Shown here piece after piece: positions 35,248-44,385 of a DNA stretch of 64,000 nucleotides. The position numbers and the translations under genes were made by a program. Source of the stretch: an uncultured Alphaproteobacteria bacterium (GTDB taxonomy: Bacteria; Pseudomonadota; Alphaproteobacteria; RF32; CAG-239); assembly GCA_934248075.1 (NCBI GenBank), contig CAKQKH010000006.1, positions 15,130-79,129 of the forward strand. Reading direction: 5' to 3'. Positions within the stretch are counted from its first letter, which is position 1, and each line of letters opens with the position of its first letter. The notes beneath the pieces were generated by a model, which saw only the letters and a program-made list of their open reading frames with translations, made no database searches and was not told the DNA's origin.

Positions 35248-36333
35248 ATGAATACAAAGACTAAAAAAAGACTGGGAATCCTTACCAGCGGCGGCGATTG
35301 CGCCGGCCTAAATGCGGTTATCAGCGCAGTTGTGGAAGCCGCTTCCGAAAAAGGTTGGGAGGTGTATGGTATTCACAATGGTACTGATGGCATCACCAAT
35401 TTGCCGCATAGTTATGAGATTCTGACCACCCATAATTTCTCCGATTCCCCCTGGCCGAGACTGAGCGGTTCTTATTTAGGATCGTTGAACAAAGGCGTTA
35501 AGATGGAATCTTTGGAAGAAATGTCCAAAAAATTCTCTGTCGGTGTCAAAGATTTGGAGCTTGACGCCATTATCGTTGTTGGCGGCGACGGCAGTATGAA
35601 CATTGTTTCCAACTACTGCAAAGGCAGCAATGTGCGGGTTATCGGCATTCCCAAGACCATTGACAATGATACTCCGGTAACCGAGTTTTCGGTTGGTTTT
35701 CAGTCCGCGGTTCAGGTTTGCACCTCTGCGATTGACAGTTTGGAGCTGACCGCGCGTTCTCATAACCGCGCTCTGATTATGGAAGTTATGGGGCGTGATG
35801 CCGGACACTTGGCCATGCATTCGGCCATTGCCGGACAAGCCGACGTTTGCTTGGTGCCTGAAATTCCCTACACCATTGACGGCGTGGTCAACAAACTTAA
35901 GGCCATTAAGGCTAGCGGCCGCAACCATGCTGTTATTGTTGTGTCAGAAGGTATTAAGACTGAAGACGGCAGCCACATCAGCAGCAAAAAGAATTTGGTT
36001 GGCGAGGCGGTTTATGGCGGTATCGGCCAATACCTCTGCTCTGAAATCAGCAGCCGTTACAATGAATTTCAGGTACGCGTGACCACTCTTGGCCATATTC
36101 AGCGCTCGGGTGTGCCGGTAGCGTTTGACCGCCTGTTGGCCGCCCTATATGGCGCCAAAGCGGTTGAACTGTTGGAAAACGGTGATAACAACAAAATGGT
36201 AATCTGGAAAAATGGTAAAGTTGATGCCGTTTCTTTGACCGAGGTTGTTCGCACCGGAACCACCTTGCTCAACACCAACAGCGACCATGTTAAAGCCGCC
36301 AAAGCTTTAGGTATGTATATCGGCAAAATTTAA
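35248..36333 (+). CDS. pfkA: 6-phosphofructokinase
   Basis: Phosphorylates fructose-6-phosphate to the 1,6-bisphosphate in glycolysis. The 361-residue protein has ILTSGGDCAGLNAVI, VVGGDGSMN, the catalytic GIPKTIDNDTP and MGRDAGHLA. The phosphoryl-donor positions are Gly in GGDGS and Lys in PKTIDND. The Gly/Gly pair marks classic ATP enzymes and Asp/Lys marks PPi enzymes; the mixed Gly/Lys pair is known in ATP-using members of the long group, so ATP is likelier but not proven. AAAGGAG precedes the ATG. With the pyruvate oxidoreductase it implies an Embden-Meyerhof route. Confidence 0.94.
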   Translation: MNTKTKKRLGILTSGGDCAGLNAVISAVVEAASEKGWEVYGIHNGTDGITNLPHSYEILTTHNFSDSPWPRLSGSYLGSLNKGVKMESLEEMSKKFSVGVKDLELDAIIVVGGDGSMNIVSNYCKGSNVRVIGIPKTIDNDTPVTEFSVGFQSAVQVCTSAIDSLELTARSHNRALIMEVMGRDAGHLAMHSAIAGQADVCLVPEIPYTIDGVVNKLKAIKASGRNHAVIVVSEGIKTEDGSHISSKKNLVGEAVYGGIGQYLCSEISSRYNEFQVRVTTLGHIQRSGVPVAFDRLLAALYGAKAVELLENGDNNKMVIWKNGKVDAVSLTEVVRTGTTLLNTNSDHVKAAKALGMYIGKI

Positions 36334-36347
36334 TTGCCAATAAACCC

Positions 36348-36380
36348 AAAAAAGCCTCGTTACAAACGAGGCTTTTTTTG
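36348..36380 (+). terminator. pfkA terminator
   Basis: AAAAAAGCCTCGT (36348-36360) pairs with ACGAGGCTTTTTT (36366-36378), with an ACAA-type loop and a T-run. Confidence 0.9.
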
Positions 36381-36398
36381 TTACCTACAAACAAAAAG

Positions 36399-36520
36399 AA
36401 GTTTGGAGAATAGTACAGATAGAGTGATTTGAAAGGCGGAAGTACCGGAGCGTACAAAACAGTACGTGAGGACACTTCCGACCTGCACAAATCGCCCTAG
36501 ATGTGCTATTATACGAACTT
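36399..36520. repeat. Long hairpin repeat, copy C
   Basis: Outer arms of 32 bases (36399-36430 and 36489-36520) form an imperfect inverted repeat. The inner part holds the GGAGCGTACAAAACAGTACG core seen in copy A. The right arm (TAGATGTGCTATTATAC) ends one base before the stop codon of the RND pump gene at 36522, on the far side of the pfkA terminator. Confidence 0.85.
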
Positions 36521-36521
36521 C

Positions 36522-39500
36522 CTAACGTTTTTTATTAATCAGAGCAAACATCATCGGCACAAACAACGTCGCCACAAATGTCGATAATATCATACCGCCG
36601 ATCATACCTGTACCAATGGCATGACGGGAGTTGGCGCCGGCGCCGGTTGAGATTGCCAATGGCAGCACACCGAAGGTAAAGGCCAAAGAAGTCATCACAA
36701 TCGGACGAAAACGCAGTCTGGCGGCCTCAATAGCGGCATCAGCGGCCGAAAGCCCCTCTTCCATTTTCATCACCGCAAATTCCACAATCAAAATGGCATT
36801 TTTGGCGGCCAAACCAATTAGGGTGACCAACCCGACCTGAAAATACAAATCATTTTCCAAGCCGCGCATCCAAATTGCCAGCAAAGCGCCCAATACGGCA
36901 AACGGCACCGACAAAATAACCACAATCGGCAAAGACCATTTTTCGTATTGCGCCGCCAAAATCAGGAAAATCATAATCAAACCAAATATAAAGGCCTGAG
37001 ATGAAGCGCCACCGGCCAATTTTTCCTGATAAGCCGAACCAATCCAGGACAAACTGTAATCTGCGCCCAAAACTTTGGCCGCAACCTCCTCCATGGCGGC
37101 AATAGCCTGACCGGAAGAATACCCCGGAGCCGGATCACCCAAAACTTTGGCTGCCGGAAAGATATTAAAACGGTTAATCAATTCCGGACCGGTTACACGC
37201 TCCACCGTAATCAGAGTCGAGAGCGGTACCAACTCGCCGCTGTTAGATTTTACATATACATAGCGCAAATCGTCGGGCGTGCGACGGAATCTGGACTCTG
37301 ACTGCAGAGTAACCCTAAAGTTGCGTCCCATATAAGTAAAATCATTGACATAAAGACTGCCGAAAGTTGACTGCATAACCGCATAGATTGAGTTAATCGG
37401 CACATTCAGCGCTCTTGCCTTTTCGCGATCCAGATCGATTCGATATTGCGGAGTGTTAACCGCAAAAGTAGTTTTTACATTAGCCAAAGCCGGATGTTGC
37501 AAAGCCGCATTGACAAACTCTGTGGTCTTGGCCATAAGTTCTGCCGGAGTTTTACCGGCGCGATTTTGAATATACCCTTCAAAACCACCGGTAGTACTCA
37601 TACCCATAATCGGCGGCATACTAAAAGCAAACCCGATTCCCTCGGTCTGGCTCATACCCATGCCGGTAAACACTTGCGCCAGCACATCTGCGCTTTGCGA
37701 GGCTTTTTTACGCTCAGCCCAGTCTTTAAGGATAATAAAGCTAATGCCTGAATAGGTGTTTTGCGTGGAGGACAGCATATTAAAACCATCAATTGTCAAA
37801 ACATCGGTAACATTAGGATCATTTTGCACCATGCTGGCAATTTTATCAGTAAACTCCACTGTGCGCGGCAAAGACGACGCCGGCGGCATACTGTATGACA
37901 TCAACAAATTACCTTGATCTTCATTAGGAACCAAACCGCCCGGAATCGTTCTAAACAACAACAAAATCGCGACCACCACCGCCGCAAATCCGCTCATTGC
38001 CACAGCTTTATGATTGATAAAAAACCGCACGCCGGCAACATACCAATCCGTAGCTTTGTCAAAGAAAGTATTAAACCACTTAAAGAAACCTTTTGGTTCC
38101 TTATGCTCGGCATTGGGCTTGATAATAAGCGCGCACAAAGCCGGAGTAAGCGTCAGCGCCACAAACGCCGAAATCAGCACCGATATGGCGATAGTAACCG
38201 AAAATTGCTTATACATCACGCCGGTCATGCCGCCCAAGAAAGCAATCGGCAAAAACACTGATGACAACACCAAAGCAACAGCCACCACCGGACCGGAAAC
38301 TTCCATCATGGCCTTGATTGCGGCCTCTCGAGGTGAAAGCTTTTCCTCACTCATCAGGCGCTCTACGTTCTCCAACACAATGATAGCGTCATCAACCACA
38401 ATACCAATTGCCAGAATCAAACCGAACAAAGTCAGCAAATTGATTGAAAATCCCAACAAATACATACCGACAAAAGCGCCGATAATCGAAACCGGCACCG
38501 CCAAAATCGGGATCAAAGTCGCCCGCAAATTTTGCAAAAACAGATACACTACCAAAATAACCAGCAGCACCGCCTCAAAGAAAGTATGAATCACTTCTTC
38601 AATCGATATATTTACAAACAGCGTCGTGTCATAAGGAATTTCATAGACCAAACCGTCAGGGAAGTTTTGCGACAATTCCTGCATTTTATTTTTTACCAGC
38701 TCGGCAGTTTCCAGCGCGTTTGCCCCCGGTTGCAAATATATGGCAAATGCCACCGCATCTTCGCCGTTAAATTTGGATTTAACACTGTAATCCTGCGCGC
38801 CCAGCTCGATTCTGGCAACATCTTTCAAACGCAGCATTGCCCCCGAACTATCGGCCGAAAGAATGATATTGCCAAATTCTTCGGCATTAATCAAACGCCC
38901 CTTGGTATTAACCGAATAGGTATAAGCGACTTTTTCGTCCATTGGCTCGTTGCCAAACTGTCCGGCCGCAAATTGTGAATTTTGCTCTTGCACCGCCGAA
39001 ATCACGTCTTGCGGCGTGAGATTATACTCGGCCAGCTTATCCGGCGACAGCCAGATACGCATAGAATAGTCCTGACTGGCAAACAATGACGCGCTGCCCA
39101 CACCCTTTATCCGGCGAACTTCATCTAAAACATTAAGCAATGCGTAGTTAGACACATAAATTGTATCATACAGCTGGCTGGTTGAGCGCATGGTTACCAC
39201 TTGCAAAATTGAGTTGGATTTCTGCTCCACCGTTACGCCCTGCTTGGTAACCTCGGCCGGCAGTTTGGAGGTTGCCGCCTGCACTTTATTGTTAACATCA
39301 ATCGTCGCCTGATCAGGATCCGTGCCAATCTCAAACACCACGCCAATCGTCAGATATCCTTGCGAGGTGGCGTTTGAATACATATAAATCATGTCTTTTA
39401 CGCCATTGATTTCCTGCTCCAACGGCGCGGCGACCGTATCAGCCAAAACCTCTGCCGTAGCACCGGGATAAACCGCCGAAATCTGAATCTCGGTCGGCAC

Positions 39501-39617
39501 AATATTTGGATATTGCTCCACCGGCAGAACTTTCATTGAAACCAGACCGGCCAAAACAATAACCAATGAAATCACTGTCGCAAAGATCGGCCTGCCAATA
39601 AAAAACTTAGAAAACAT
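36522..39617 (-). CDS. RND multidrug efflux pump, inner-membrane permease (AcrB/HAE1 family)
   Basis: A 1,031-residue proton-driven efflux transporter that takes substrates from the periplasm or membrane. It has the expected two halves of six membrane helices with two large periplasmic loops. Visible motifs: [19 protein letters not shown] at the N-terminus, the proton-relay pair in [22 protein letters not shown], and the second-half helices ending in [14 protein letters not shown]. The membrane fusion protein gene lies 11 bases upstream on the same strand, so they form an operon. No outer membrane TolC-like gene or local repressor is present. Confidence 0.95.
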   Translation of the reverse strand: MFSKFFIGRPIFATVISLVIVLAGLVSMKVLPVEQYPNIVPTEIQISAVYPGATAEVLADTVAAPLEQEINGVKDMIYMYSNATSQGYLTIGVVFEIGTDPDQATIDVNNKVQAATSKLPAEVTKQGVTVEQKSNSILQVVTMRSTSQLYDTIYVSNYALLNVLDEVRRIKGVGSASLFASQDYSMRIWLSPDKLAEYNLTPQDVISAVQEQNSQFAAGQFGNEPMDEKVAYTYSVNTKGRLINAEEFGNIILSADSSGAMLRLKDVARIELGAQDYSVKSKFNGEDAVAFAIYLQPGANALETAELVKNKMQELSQNFPDGLVYEIPYDTTLFVNISIEEVIHTFFEAVLLVILVVYLFLQNLRATLIPILAVPVSIIGAFVGMYLLGFSINLLTLFGLILAIGIVVDDAIIVLENVERLMSEEKLSPREAAIKAMMEVSGPVVAVALVLSSVFLPIAFLGGMTGVMYKQFSVTIAISVLISAFVALTLTPALCALIIKPNAEHKEPKGFFKWFNTFFDKATDWYVAGVRFFINHKAVAMSGFAAVVVAILLLFRTIPGGLVPNEDQGNLLMSYSMPPASSLPRTVEFTDKIASMVQNDPNVTDVLTIDGFNMLSSTQNTYSGISFIILKDWAERKKASQSADVLAQVFTGMGMSQTEGIGFAFSMPPIMGMSTTGGFEGYIQNRAGKTPAELMAKTTEFVNAALQHPALANVKTTFAVNTPQYRIDLDREKARALNVPINSIYAVMQSTFGSLYVNDFTYMGRNFRVTLQSESRFRRTPDDLRYVYVKSNSGELVPLSTLITVERVTGPELINRFNIFPAAKVLGDPAPGYSSGQAIAAMEEVAAKVLGADYSLSWIGSAYQEKLAGGASSQAFIFGLIMIFLILAAQYEKWSLPIVVILSVPFAVLGALLAIWMRGLENDLYFQVGLVTLIGLAAKNAILIVEFAVMKMEEGLSAADAAIEAARLRFRPIVMTSLAFTFGVLPLAISTGAGANSRHAIGTGMIGGMILSTFVATLFVPMMFALINKKR

Positions 39618-39628
39618 TGTTTATATCC

Positions 39629-40768
39629 TTATTTTTCGTTACCCTGCTCAATTACCGGATTAACCTTAACCCCCGGACGCAGTTTCATCAAATCACCGAT
39701 AACCACCTTATCGCCGGCCTTAAGCCCGTCATCAATAATCCAGCCGTTGTCTTTGGTCATAACTCCGGTGCGCACATTAACCATTTCCACCGTATCATCA
39801 GCTTTAACCCGATATACAAATGAACCGCTTGCGCCCTGCATAACCGCAGACTGAGGCACAACCAATGCATCTATGCGGGTCAACCCTTCCAATACCAAGC
39901 GCAAAAACTGCCCCGGCCGCAGGCGTTTTTCCGGATTGGGGAATACCGCGCGCAACTTCAAAGTACCGGTTTTTTCATCAATGCTTGGATTAACAAAGTT
40001 GATTTGCCCGTCCAGCGGATAAAGCTCGTCATTGCCGGTTTTTACTTTGGCGGTAACCTCGCTTTTGTTTTGCGGATTGCGCACCAAACCCCGATCGATC
40101 ATATTAGCCAAAGAAGATATATCGCTCTCTGAGGCCGAGAATATAACATAAATCGGATCAAGCTGAGTGATACTGGTCAGCAAACCATTAGCCGAAATCA
40201 GACTTCCCTCTGACTGCGCCTCCAAACTGGTAATTCCGCTGATTGGAGCTTTTACGGTCGTGTAGTCCAGATTGAGCTGGGCAGAATCAACTTCCGCTTT
40301 GGCCATAGCATTGGCTGCCCGCAAAGAATCCAGATTAGCTCTGGCTTCATCGCGATTTTTTTCACTAACAACTCTTTCGGCAAAAAGTTTATCAATCCGT
40401 TTCCACTGGGTTTCAGCCGCCGAAAGTTTGGCCTGATTTTGCGCTAACTTGGCTTTAGCTTGCGCCAACGCAACCTCAAACGGCGCCGGATCTATCTGGA
40501 ACAAAACCTGTCCGTCCTCGACCTGCGAACCCTCAACATAGTTGCGTTTGAGCAAAATTCCGCCCACTCTGGCGCGAACCTCGGTTTCTTTGGAGCCTTG
40601 CGCGCGAGCAGAAAACTCAAAACTCAGCGGGATATCCCGCGGTTGCAAAACACTAACCTCAACATTGGGGACTTGCGCGGTTTTTTGTTTATTGTCCTTG
40701 TTTTCAAAACATCCGCCCAAGATTGCCACCGCCGCCACAACCAGCATTGTTTTCTTTATGACTATCAT
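39629..40768 (-). CDS. RND efflux membrane fusion protein (AcrA/HlyD family), lipoprotein
   Basis: The 379-residue adaptor joins the RND pump to an outer membrane channel. The N-terminus is a lipoprotein signal (MLVVAAVAILGGC, lipobox LGGC). Next come the lipoyl half-motifs (ARVGGILLKRNYVEGSQVEDGQVLFQID and LDYTTVKAPISGI), an alpha-helical hairpin between them, and the beta-barrel and membrane-proximal domains. It is the first gene of the efflux operon and diverges from the arginine decarboxylase gene. Confidence 0.94.
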   Translation of the reverse strand: MIVIKKTMLVVAAVAILGGCFENKDNKQKTAQVPNVEVSVLQPRDIPLSFEFSARAQGSKETEVRARVGGILLKRNYVEGSQVEDGQVLFQIDPAPFEVALAQAKAKLAQNQAKLSAAETQWKRIDKLFAERVVSEKNRDEARANLDSLRAANAMAKAEVDSAQLNLDYTTVKAPISGITSLEAQSEGSLISANGLLTSITQLDPIYVIFSASESDISSLANMIDRGLVRNPQNKSEVTAKVKTGNDELYPLDGQINFVNPSIDEKTGTLKLRAVFPNPEKRLRPGQFLRLVLEGLTRIDALVVPQSAVMQGASGSFVYRVKADDTVEMVNVRTGVMTKDNGWIIDDGLKAGDKVVIGDLMKLRPGVKVNPVIEQGNEK

Positions 40769-40926
40769 CTTATAAACCTCTCATCTTTTAATAAAATCTT
40801 TTACTAAAGCGTACAATAATTTAGCTAATTTTCCAGCGTTTTTTAAGACTGTGGATATATCAAAATCACTTTCCACTCCGTAAGTTTTATTGAAAAAGCA
40901 CCATCACTGATTAGTTATACGGACAG

Positions 40927-40956
40927 TTGACTACATTGGCGGACTTTGCGTTAACT
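40927..40956 (+). promoter_or_regulatory. Candidate promoter for the arginine decarboxylase gene
   Basis: TTGACT (40927-40932) is followed at 18 bases by TTAACT (40951-40956), 19 bases before the ATG. The -10 box is only fair. Confidence 0.35.
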
Positions 40957-40975
40957 TATTTTTAGGAGATAAAAT

Positions 40976-41560
40976 ATGACTGAAGGCGTTCGTTTTCCGA
41001 CTTTTGCGTTTATTACCGGCGGTGCCGGACAAGCTGATGACGGTATTCCGCCGCAACCATTTGAGACCTTTTGTTACGACTCGGCTCTCATGCAGGCCAA
41101 AATAGAGAATTTTAACGTTGTTCCCTACACCTCGGTTCTGCCCAAAGAGCTGCATGGCAAAATTCTGCCGCTTAATGACAAAATCGTCAGCCAGTTTAAG
41201 CATGGCGCTGTTTTGGAGGTGATTATGGCCGGACACGGCGCTAATCGTGATCAGCACAAAGCCATTGCCACCGGCCTCGGCGTTTGCTGGGGCAAAGACA
41301 AAAAAGGCGAGCTTATCGGCGGTTGGGCTGCTGAATACGTGGAGTTTTTTGATACCTATATTGATGATGAAATTGCCAAAGGTCACGCCGAAATGTGGCT
41401 AAACAAATCTTTGAATCATGAGCTGGCCATTCGCGATGTTGAAAAACATTCAGAATTTCAAATGTGGCACAATTATATCAACATCACCCAACAATTTGGC
41501 TACTCTCTAACCGCCATGGGATTCTTAAACTTTGAACACGCCGCTCCGGCGCAAGCATAA
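40976..41560 (+). CDS. aaxB: Pyruvoyl-dependent arginine decarboxylase (PvlArgDC, AaxB-like)
   Basis: The enzyme converts arginine to agmatine and CO2, consuming a proton. The proenzyme cuts itself to make a pyruvoyl group from a serine. Here the predicted cleavage site is Thr52-Ser53 in PYTSVLPKE, the same Thr-Ser pair described for chlamydial AaxB; archaeal enzymes cut at Ser-Ser. Other family traits are [11 protein letters not shown] at the N-terminus and a Gly-rich core [21 protein letters not shown]. Length (194) fits. TTAGGAGAT precedes the ATG. An APC antiporter gene follows after 73 bases, which suggests an arginine-agmatine acid-resistance or polyamine-precursor pathway. Confidence 0.85.
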   Translation: MTEGVRFPTFAFITGGAGQADDGIPPQPFETFCYDSALMQAKIENFNVVPYTSVLPKELHGKILPLNDKIVSQFKHGAVLEVIMAGHGANRDQHKAIATGLGVCWGKDKKGELIGGWAAEYVEFFDTYIDDEIAKGHAEMWLNKSLNHELAIRDVEKHSEFQMWHNYINITQQFGYSLTAMGFLNFEHAAPAQA

Positions 41561-41570
41561 AATCTGGCCG

Positions 41571-41606
41571 ATATCCCCAAAGCAACGCTTATTGTTTTGG
41601 GGATAT
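41571..41606 (+). terminator. Intercistronic hairpin between the decarboxylase and antiporter genes
   Basis: A perfect 11-bp stem ATATCCCCAAA (41571-41581) with TTTGGGGATAT (41596-41606) is extended by inner pairs. It is followed by only TTTTG, so it may be a partial terminator that lowers downstream expression, or a processing site. Confidence 0.6.
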
Positions 41607-41633
41607 TTTGCCGCAACAAAAGGAATGTAGATT

Positions 41634-43112
41634 ATGAAAACTCCCAAATTATCCTCTACTCCGGCAGCCGCCGGCAACGCAAATGGGCTTGGAGTTTTGG
41701 CGCTGGCGGCAATTGTTGTCAGCTCCATGCTGGGCGGCGGCATTTACAGCCTGCCGCAAAATATGGCTGCCGGAGCTTCTGCCGGTGCCGTCATGTTGGC
41801 CTGGCTGATAACCGGTTTTGGCATTTTCTTTATTGCCCGTACTTTTTCTATTCTTTCTTTGGCCAAGCCGGATCTCAAAACCGGAATTTATTCTTACAGC
41901 CGCGCCGGATTCGGCCCCTATGCCGGCTTTACCATCGGCTGGTCTTATTGGTTGTGTCAGGTTTGCGGCAACGTCGGTTATGCCGTCATCACCATGGACG
42001 CCTTAAATTACTTCTTTCCGCCCCATTTTGCCGGAGGCAACAATCTCGCCTCGATCATCGGCGGTTCGCTGATTATCTGGGGTTTTAACTATCTGGTTTT
42101 ACGCGGAGTCAAACAAGCCAGCATTGTCAACACCATCGGCACCGTCATCAAGATTGTGCCGCTTGTCTTGTTTATTCTGATAATGCTGTTTATGTTTCAT
42201 TATTCCAAATTTGACTTTGACTTCTGGGGAGAGGCCGTTGCCACCAAAATCAAACTCGGCGGACTTGGCGCCCAAATCAAAAGCACCATGCTGGTTACAC
42301 TTTGGGCCTTTATTGGCATTGAGGGCGCCGTGGTTATGTCTAACCGCGCCAAAAGCCCGCAAGACGTAGGTTCCGCCACTATTCTTGGTTTTATCGGCTG
42401 TTGGATTATTTATGTTCTTCTCTCTCTGTTGCCGTTTGGATATATGACTCAAGAACAACTGGCCGCTATTGCCAACCCCTCGACTGCCGGAATATTAGAG
42501 CAGGCTATCGGCCGCCCCGGAGCTTGGCTGATGAATATCGGCCTTTTGGTTTCGGTACTCACCAGCTGGTTGGCCTGGACCATGGTTACCGCCGAGATTC
42601 CGCAGGCAGCAGCTCAAGACGGAACTTTTCCTAAAATATTCACCACCGAAAACCAAAATGGCTCTCCTTCGGTGTCGCTGATTGTGACCAGCGTCGCCAT
42701 GCAGCTGTTTTTGCTGTTGGTATATTTTTCCAACAACGCCTGGAACACCATGTTGTCGATTACCAGCGTTATGGTTTTGCCGGCTTATTTTACCTCTTGC
42801 GCTTATCTCTGGAAATTGTGCGAAGACGGCGAATTTCCCAACAATCTGATCTTTAGGCGCGCCGGTTCTCTCATAACCTCAATCATCGGCGCGGCTTATG
42901 CCCTGTGGCTGATTTACGCCGCCGGCTTAAATTATCTGCTTATGGCTGTGGTTATCATCGCTTTGGGTATTCCGGTGTTTGTCTGGGCGCGCAAACAAAA
43001 TCACCCCGAGGCTCCCGCTTTTAGTCCTCGCGAATGTTTTGGCGCTGTGGTTTTAATATTGGTGGCATTGTTCGCAATCTACGCCTTTGTCCGCGGAATT
43101 ATCAGCCTTTAA
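41634..43112 (+). CDS. aaxC: APC family antiporter, arginine:agmatine or arginine:ornithine type
   Basis: The 492-residue inner-membrane protein has about 12 to 13 helices. The first carries the APC signature VVSSMLGGGIYSLPQNMAAGA, where the GGGI break binds the amino acid. FGPYAGFTIGWSYWLCQV, WAFIGIEGAVVMSNRA and the EIPQAAAQDGTFPKIF segment fit the ArcD/AaxC/LysI-like branch. Next to a pyruvoyl arginine decarboxylase, exchange of external arginine for agmatine is the simplest role. The symbol follows the chlamydial analogue and rests on context. AAGGAATG precedes the ATG. Confidence 0.82.
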   Translation: MKTPKLSSTPAAAGNANGLGVLALAAIVVSSMLGGGIYSLPQNMAAGASAGAVMLAWLITGFGIFFIARTFSILSLAKPDLKTGIYSYSRAGFGPYAGFTIGWSYWLCQVCGNVGYAVITMDALNYFFPPHFAGGNNLASIIGGSLIIWGFNYLVLRGVKQASIVNTIGTVIKIVPLVLFILIMLFMFHYSKFDFDFWGEAVATKIKLGGLGAQIKSTMLVTLWAFIGIEGAVVMSNRAKSPQDVGSATILGFIGCWIIYVLLSLLPFGYMTQEQLAAIANPSTAGILEQAIGRPGAWLMNIGLLVSVLTSWLAWTMVTAEIPQAAAQDGTFPKIFTTENQNGSPSVSLIVTSVAMQLFLLLVYFSNNAWNTMLSITSVMVLPAYFTSCAYLWKLCEDGEFPNNLIFRRAGSLITSIIGAAYALWLIYAAGLNYLLMAVVIIALGIPVFVWARKQNHPEAPAFSPRECFGAVVLILVALFAIYAFVRGIISL

Positions 43113-43120
43113 GCTGAACC

Positions 43121-43155
43121 TGACCCTCTTGGTATTGCCTGAGAGGGTCTTTTTG
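43121..43155 (+). terminator. Terminator after the antiporter gene
   Basis: GACCCTCT (43122-43129) pairs with AGAGGGTC (43142-43149), followed by TTTTT. Confidence 0.85.
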
Positions 43156-43257
43156 TCAATTTTGTGCAAAAAACTTCTTGCCATAAAGACAAAAATATGT
43201 TAAAAAGTAAATAATCAATTATAAAATATAAATTATTAACTATAAAAAACAAATAAA

Positions 43258-43671
43258 ATGAAAAAATTTTTTCAAATCGTGGTCTATGCGACCATTTTAA
43301 TTTCTGTTATCTTTATGGCTACATCAGTGATCATGCACACAACAAAGTTTAAACTGTTGGTGCAGATTGCCCTACTGATAGCTGGCGCTTTCGGCGGTCT
43401 TTATGGTTTGATACGATGCGTTGTCATCAAAGCCGAGAAAATCAGAAAGGGTTCAAACAACACCCCCATTTGGGCATGCTTGGGCTTTTTCTTGATTGAA
43501 ATTGCTTTAACAGCGGGGTGCATATACCTGATATTCCATATCTGGAGTGTTCGTGATATATTAAACGCCGAACTGGCAACCCTCCTTTCTGGAGCTATTG
43601 TCTATGAGCTTACGCATCGCAGGAAGCCAGCAAAGAAACAACCCGCGCCGGAAAACCAACAACAGGCGTAG
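43258..43671 (+). CDS. Small integral membrane protein, hypothetical
   Basis: A 137-residue protein with four predicted helices (about residues 5-25, 33-55, 67-90, 96-115) and a basic, Pro/Gln-rich cytoplasmic tail. No family recognised. It has its own terminator, and AT-rich sequence before it leaves room for a promoter, so it is probably transcribed alone. Confidence 0.6.
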   Translation: MKKFFQIVVYATILISVIFMATSVIMHTTKFKLLVQIALLIAGAFGGLYGLIRCVVIKAEKIRKGSNNTPIWACLGFFLIEIALTAGCIYLIFHIWSVRDILNAELATLLSGAIVYELTHRRKPAKKQPAPENQQQA

Positions 43672-43678
43672 ATGAATC

Positions 43679-43715
43679 AAAAAAAGAGGCTCTTTGGACA
43701 AGAACCTCTTTTTTT
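43679..43715 (+). terminator. Bidirectional terminator after the 43258 gene
   Basis: AAAAAGAGG (near 43680-43688) pairs with CCTCTTTTT (43706-43714) around a partly paired interior, with A-tract and T-tract flanks. It lies between convergent genes. Confidence 0.7.
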
Positions 43716-43726
43716 GTTGCTCATTT

Positions 43727-44212
43727 TCATTCGACTATCAGATAATCAGCATCAAGATTGCGGAATTTCCGCTCATGCAAACGCTGAATCAGCGGCTGAA
43801 AACGTTCTCGTGAAACCAGCAGACAACGACCGCTGTAAACGATCCTCGGCGGACAAAGTTCCTGCGCAATCTGCTTAATCACATCTCGCAAAGGACTACC
43901 GCCAATTGAGCGAACATTAGCGGCCAAACCCGATTTTTTAACATTATCCGCCAGAAAATCAGAAACATGTTTGTCTTCAGCCAGTGCCATAACCAGCAAC
44001 ATATCTCTCACACTGTTTATATGTCTGGTTGGCCCCCACTGACCATACAACAAGTTCATGCTTTGCCACACGCAATAGCTATCCAGCAAAGTCCGCAAAA
44101 CATCGCCGCAAATAATAACATGATCATAGTTTTCTATGTCCTGAATGCCATTTGCTCCCCTGACCTTGTCAGAAAAACTGGCGGCATCATACCGATAAAT
44201 TTTTTCATTCAT
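43727..44212 (-). CDS. Hypothetical protein, 161 residues
   Basis: A soluble-looking protein with no recognised family. It contains YDHVIICGDVLRTLLDSY near the N-terminus, GPTRHINSVRDMLLVMALAEDKHVSDFLADN in the middle, and a basic C-terminal part with RCLLVSRERFQPLIQRLHERK. There is no signal peptide or membrane helix. A TTGCAA-type promoter lies upstream; beyond it is long hairpin repeat copy D. Confidence 0.6.
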   Translation of the reverse strand: MNEKIYRYDAASFSDKVRGANGIQDIENYDHVIICGDVLRTLLDSYCVWQSMNLLYGQWGPTRHINSVRDMLLVMALAEDKHVSDFLADNVKKSGLAANVRSIGGSPLRDVIKQIAQELCPPRIVYSGRCLLVSRERFQPLIQRLHERKFRNLDADYLIVE

Positions 44213-44239
44213 AATATGCTAATTAGAAATACTAATTTC

Positions 44240-44268
44240 GGAATAACATCTATTATCCCAAATTGCAA
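44240..44268 (-). promoter_or_regulatory. Candidate promoter for the 43727 gene
   Basis: TTGCAA (44263-44268), a 17-base spacer and TATTCC (44240-44245) on the minus strand. The -10 box is weak. Confidence 0.3.
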
Positions 44269-44303
44269 GCGATTTTAGACAAAATTTTATTATATATCTC
44301 TTG

Positions 44304-44375
44304 CGAAGGTGGAGAATGGTATAGATTTTCCGAGACCGAACCAAATGCCTCTAGATGTGCTGTTATACACCTTCG
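44304..44375. repeat. Long hairpin repeat, copy D (lacks the inner core)
   Basis: Outer arms of 23 bases (44304-44326 and 44353-44375) pair with mismatches. The right arm shares CTAGATGTGCTGTTATAC with copies A to C, and the short interior (TTTCCGAGACCGAACCAAAT) matches the right interior of copy B. The GTAC-core hairpin is missing, as if deleted. It lies 10 bases after the nitroreductase stop codon. Confidence 0.8.
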
Positions 44376-44385
44376 GTACTTATAG

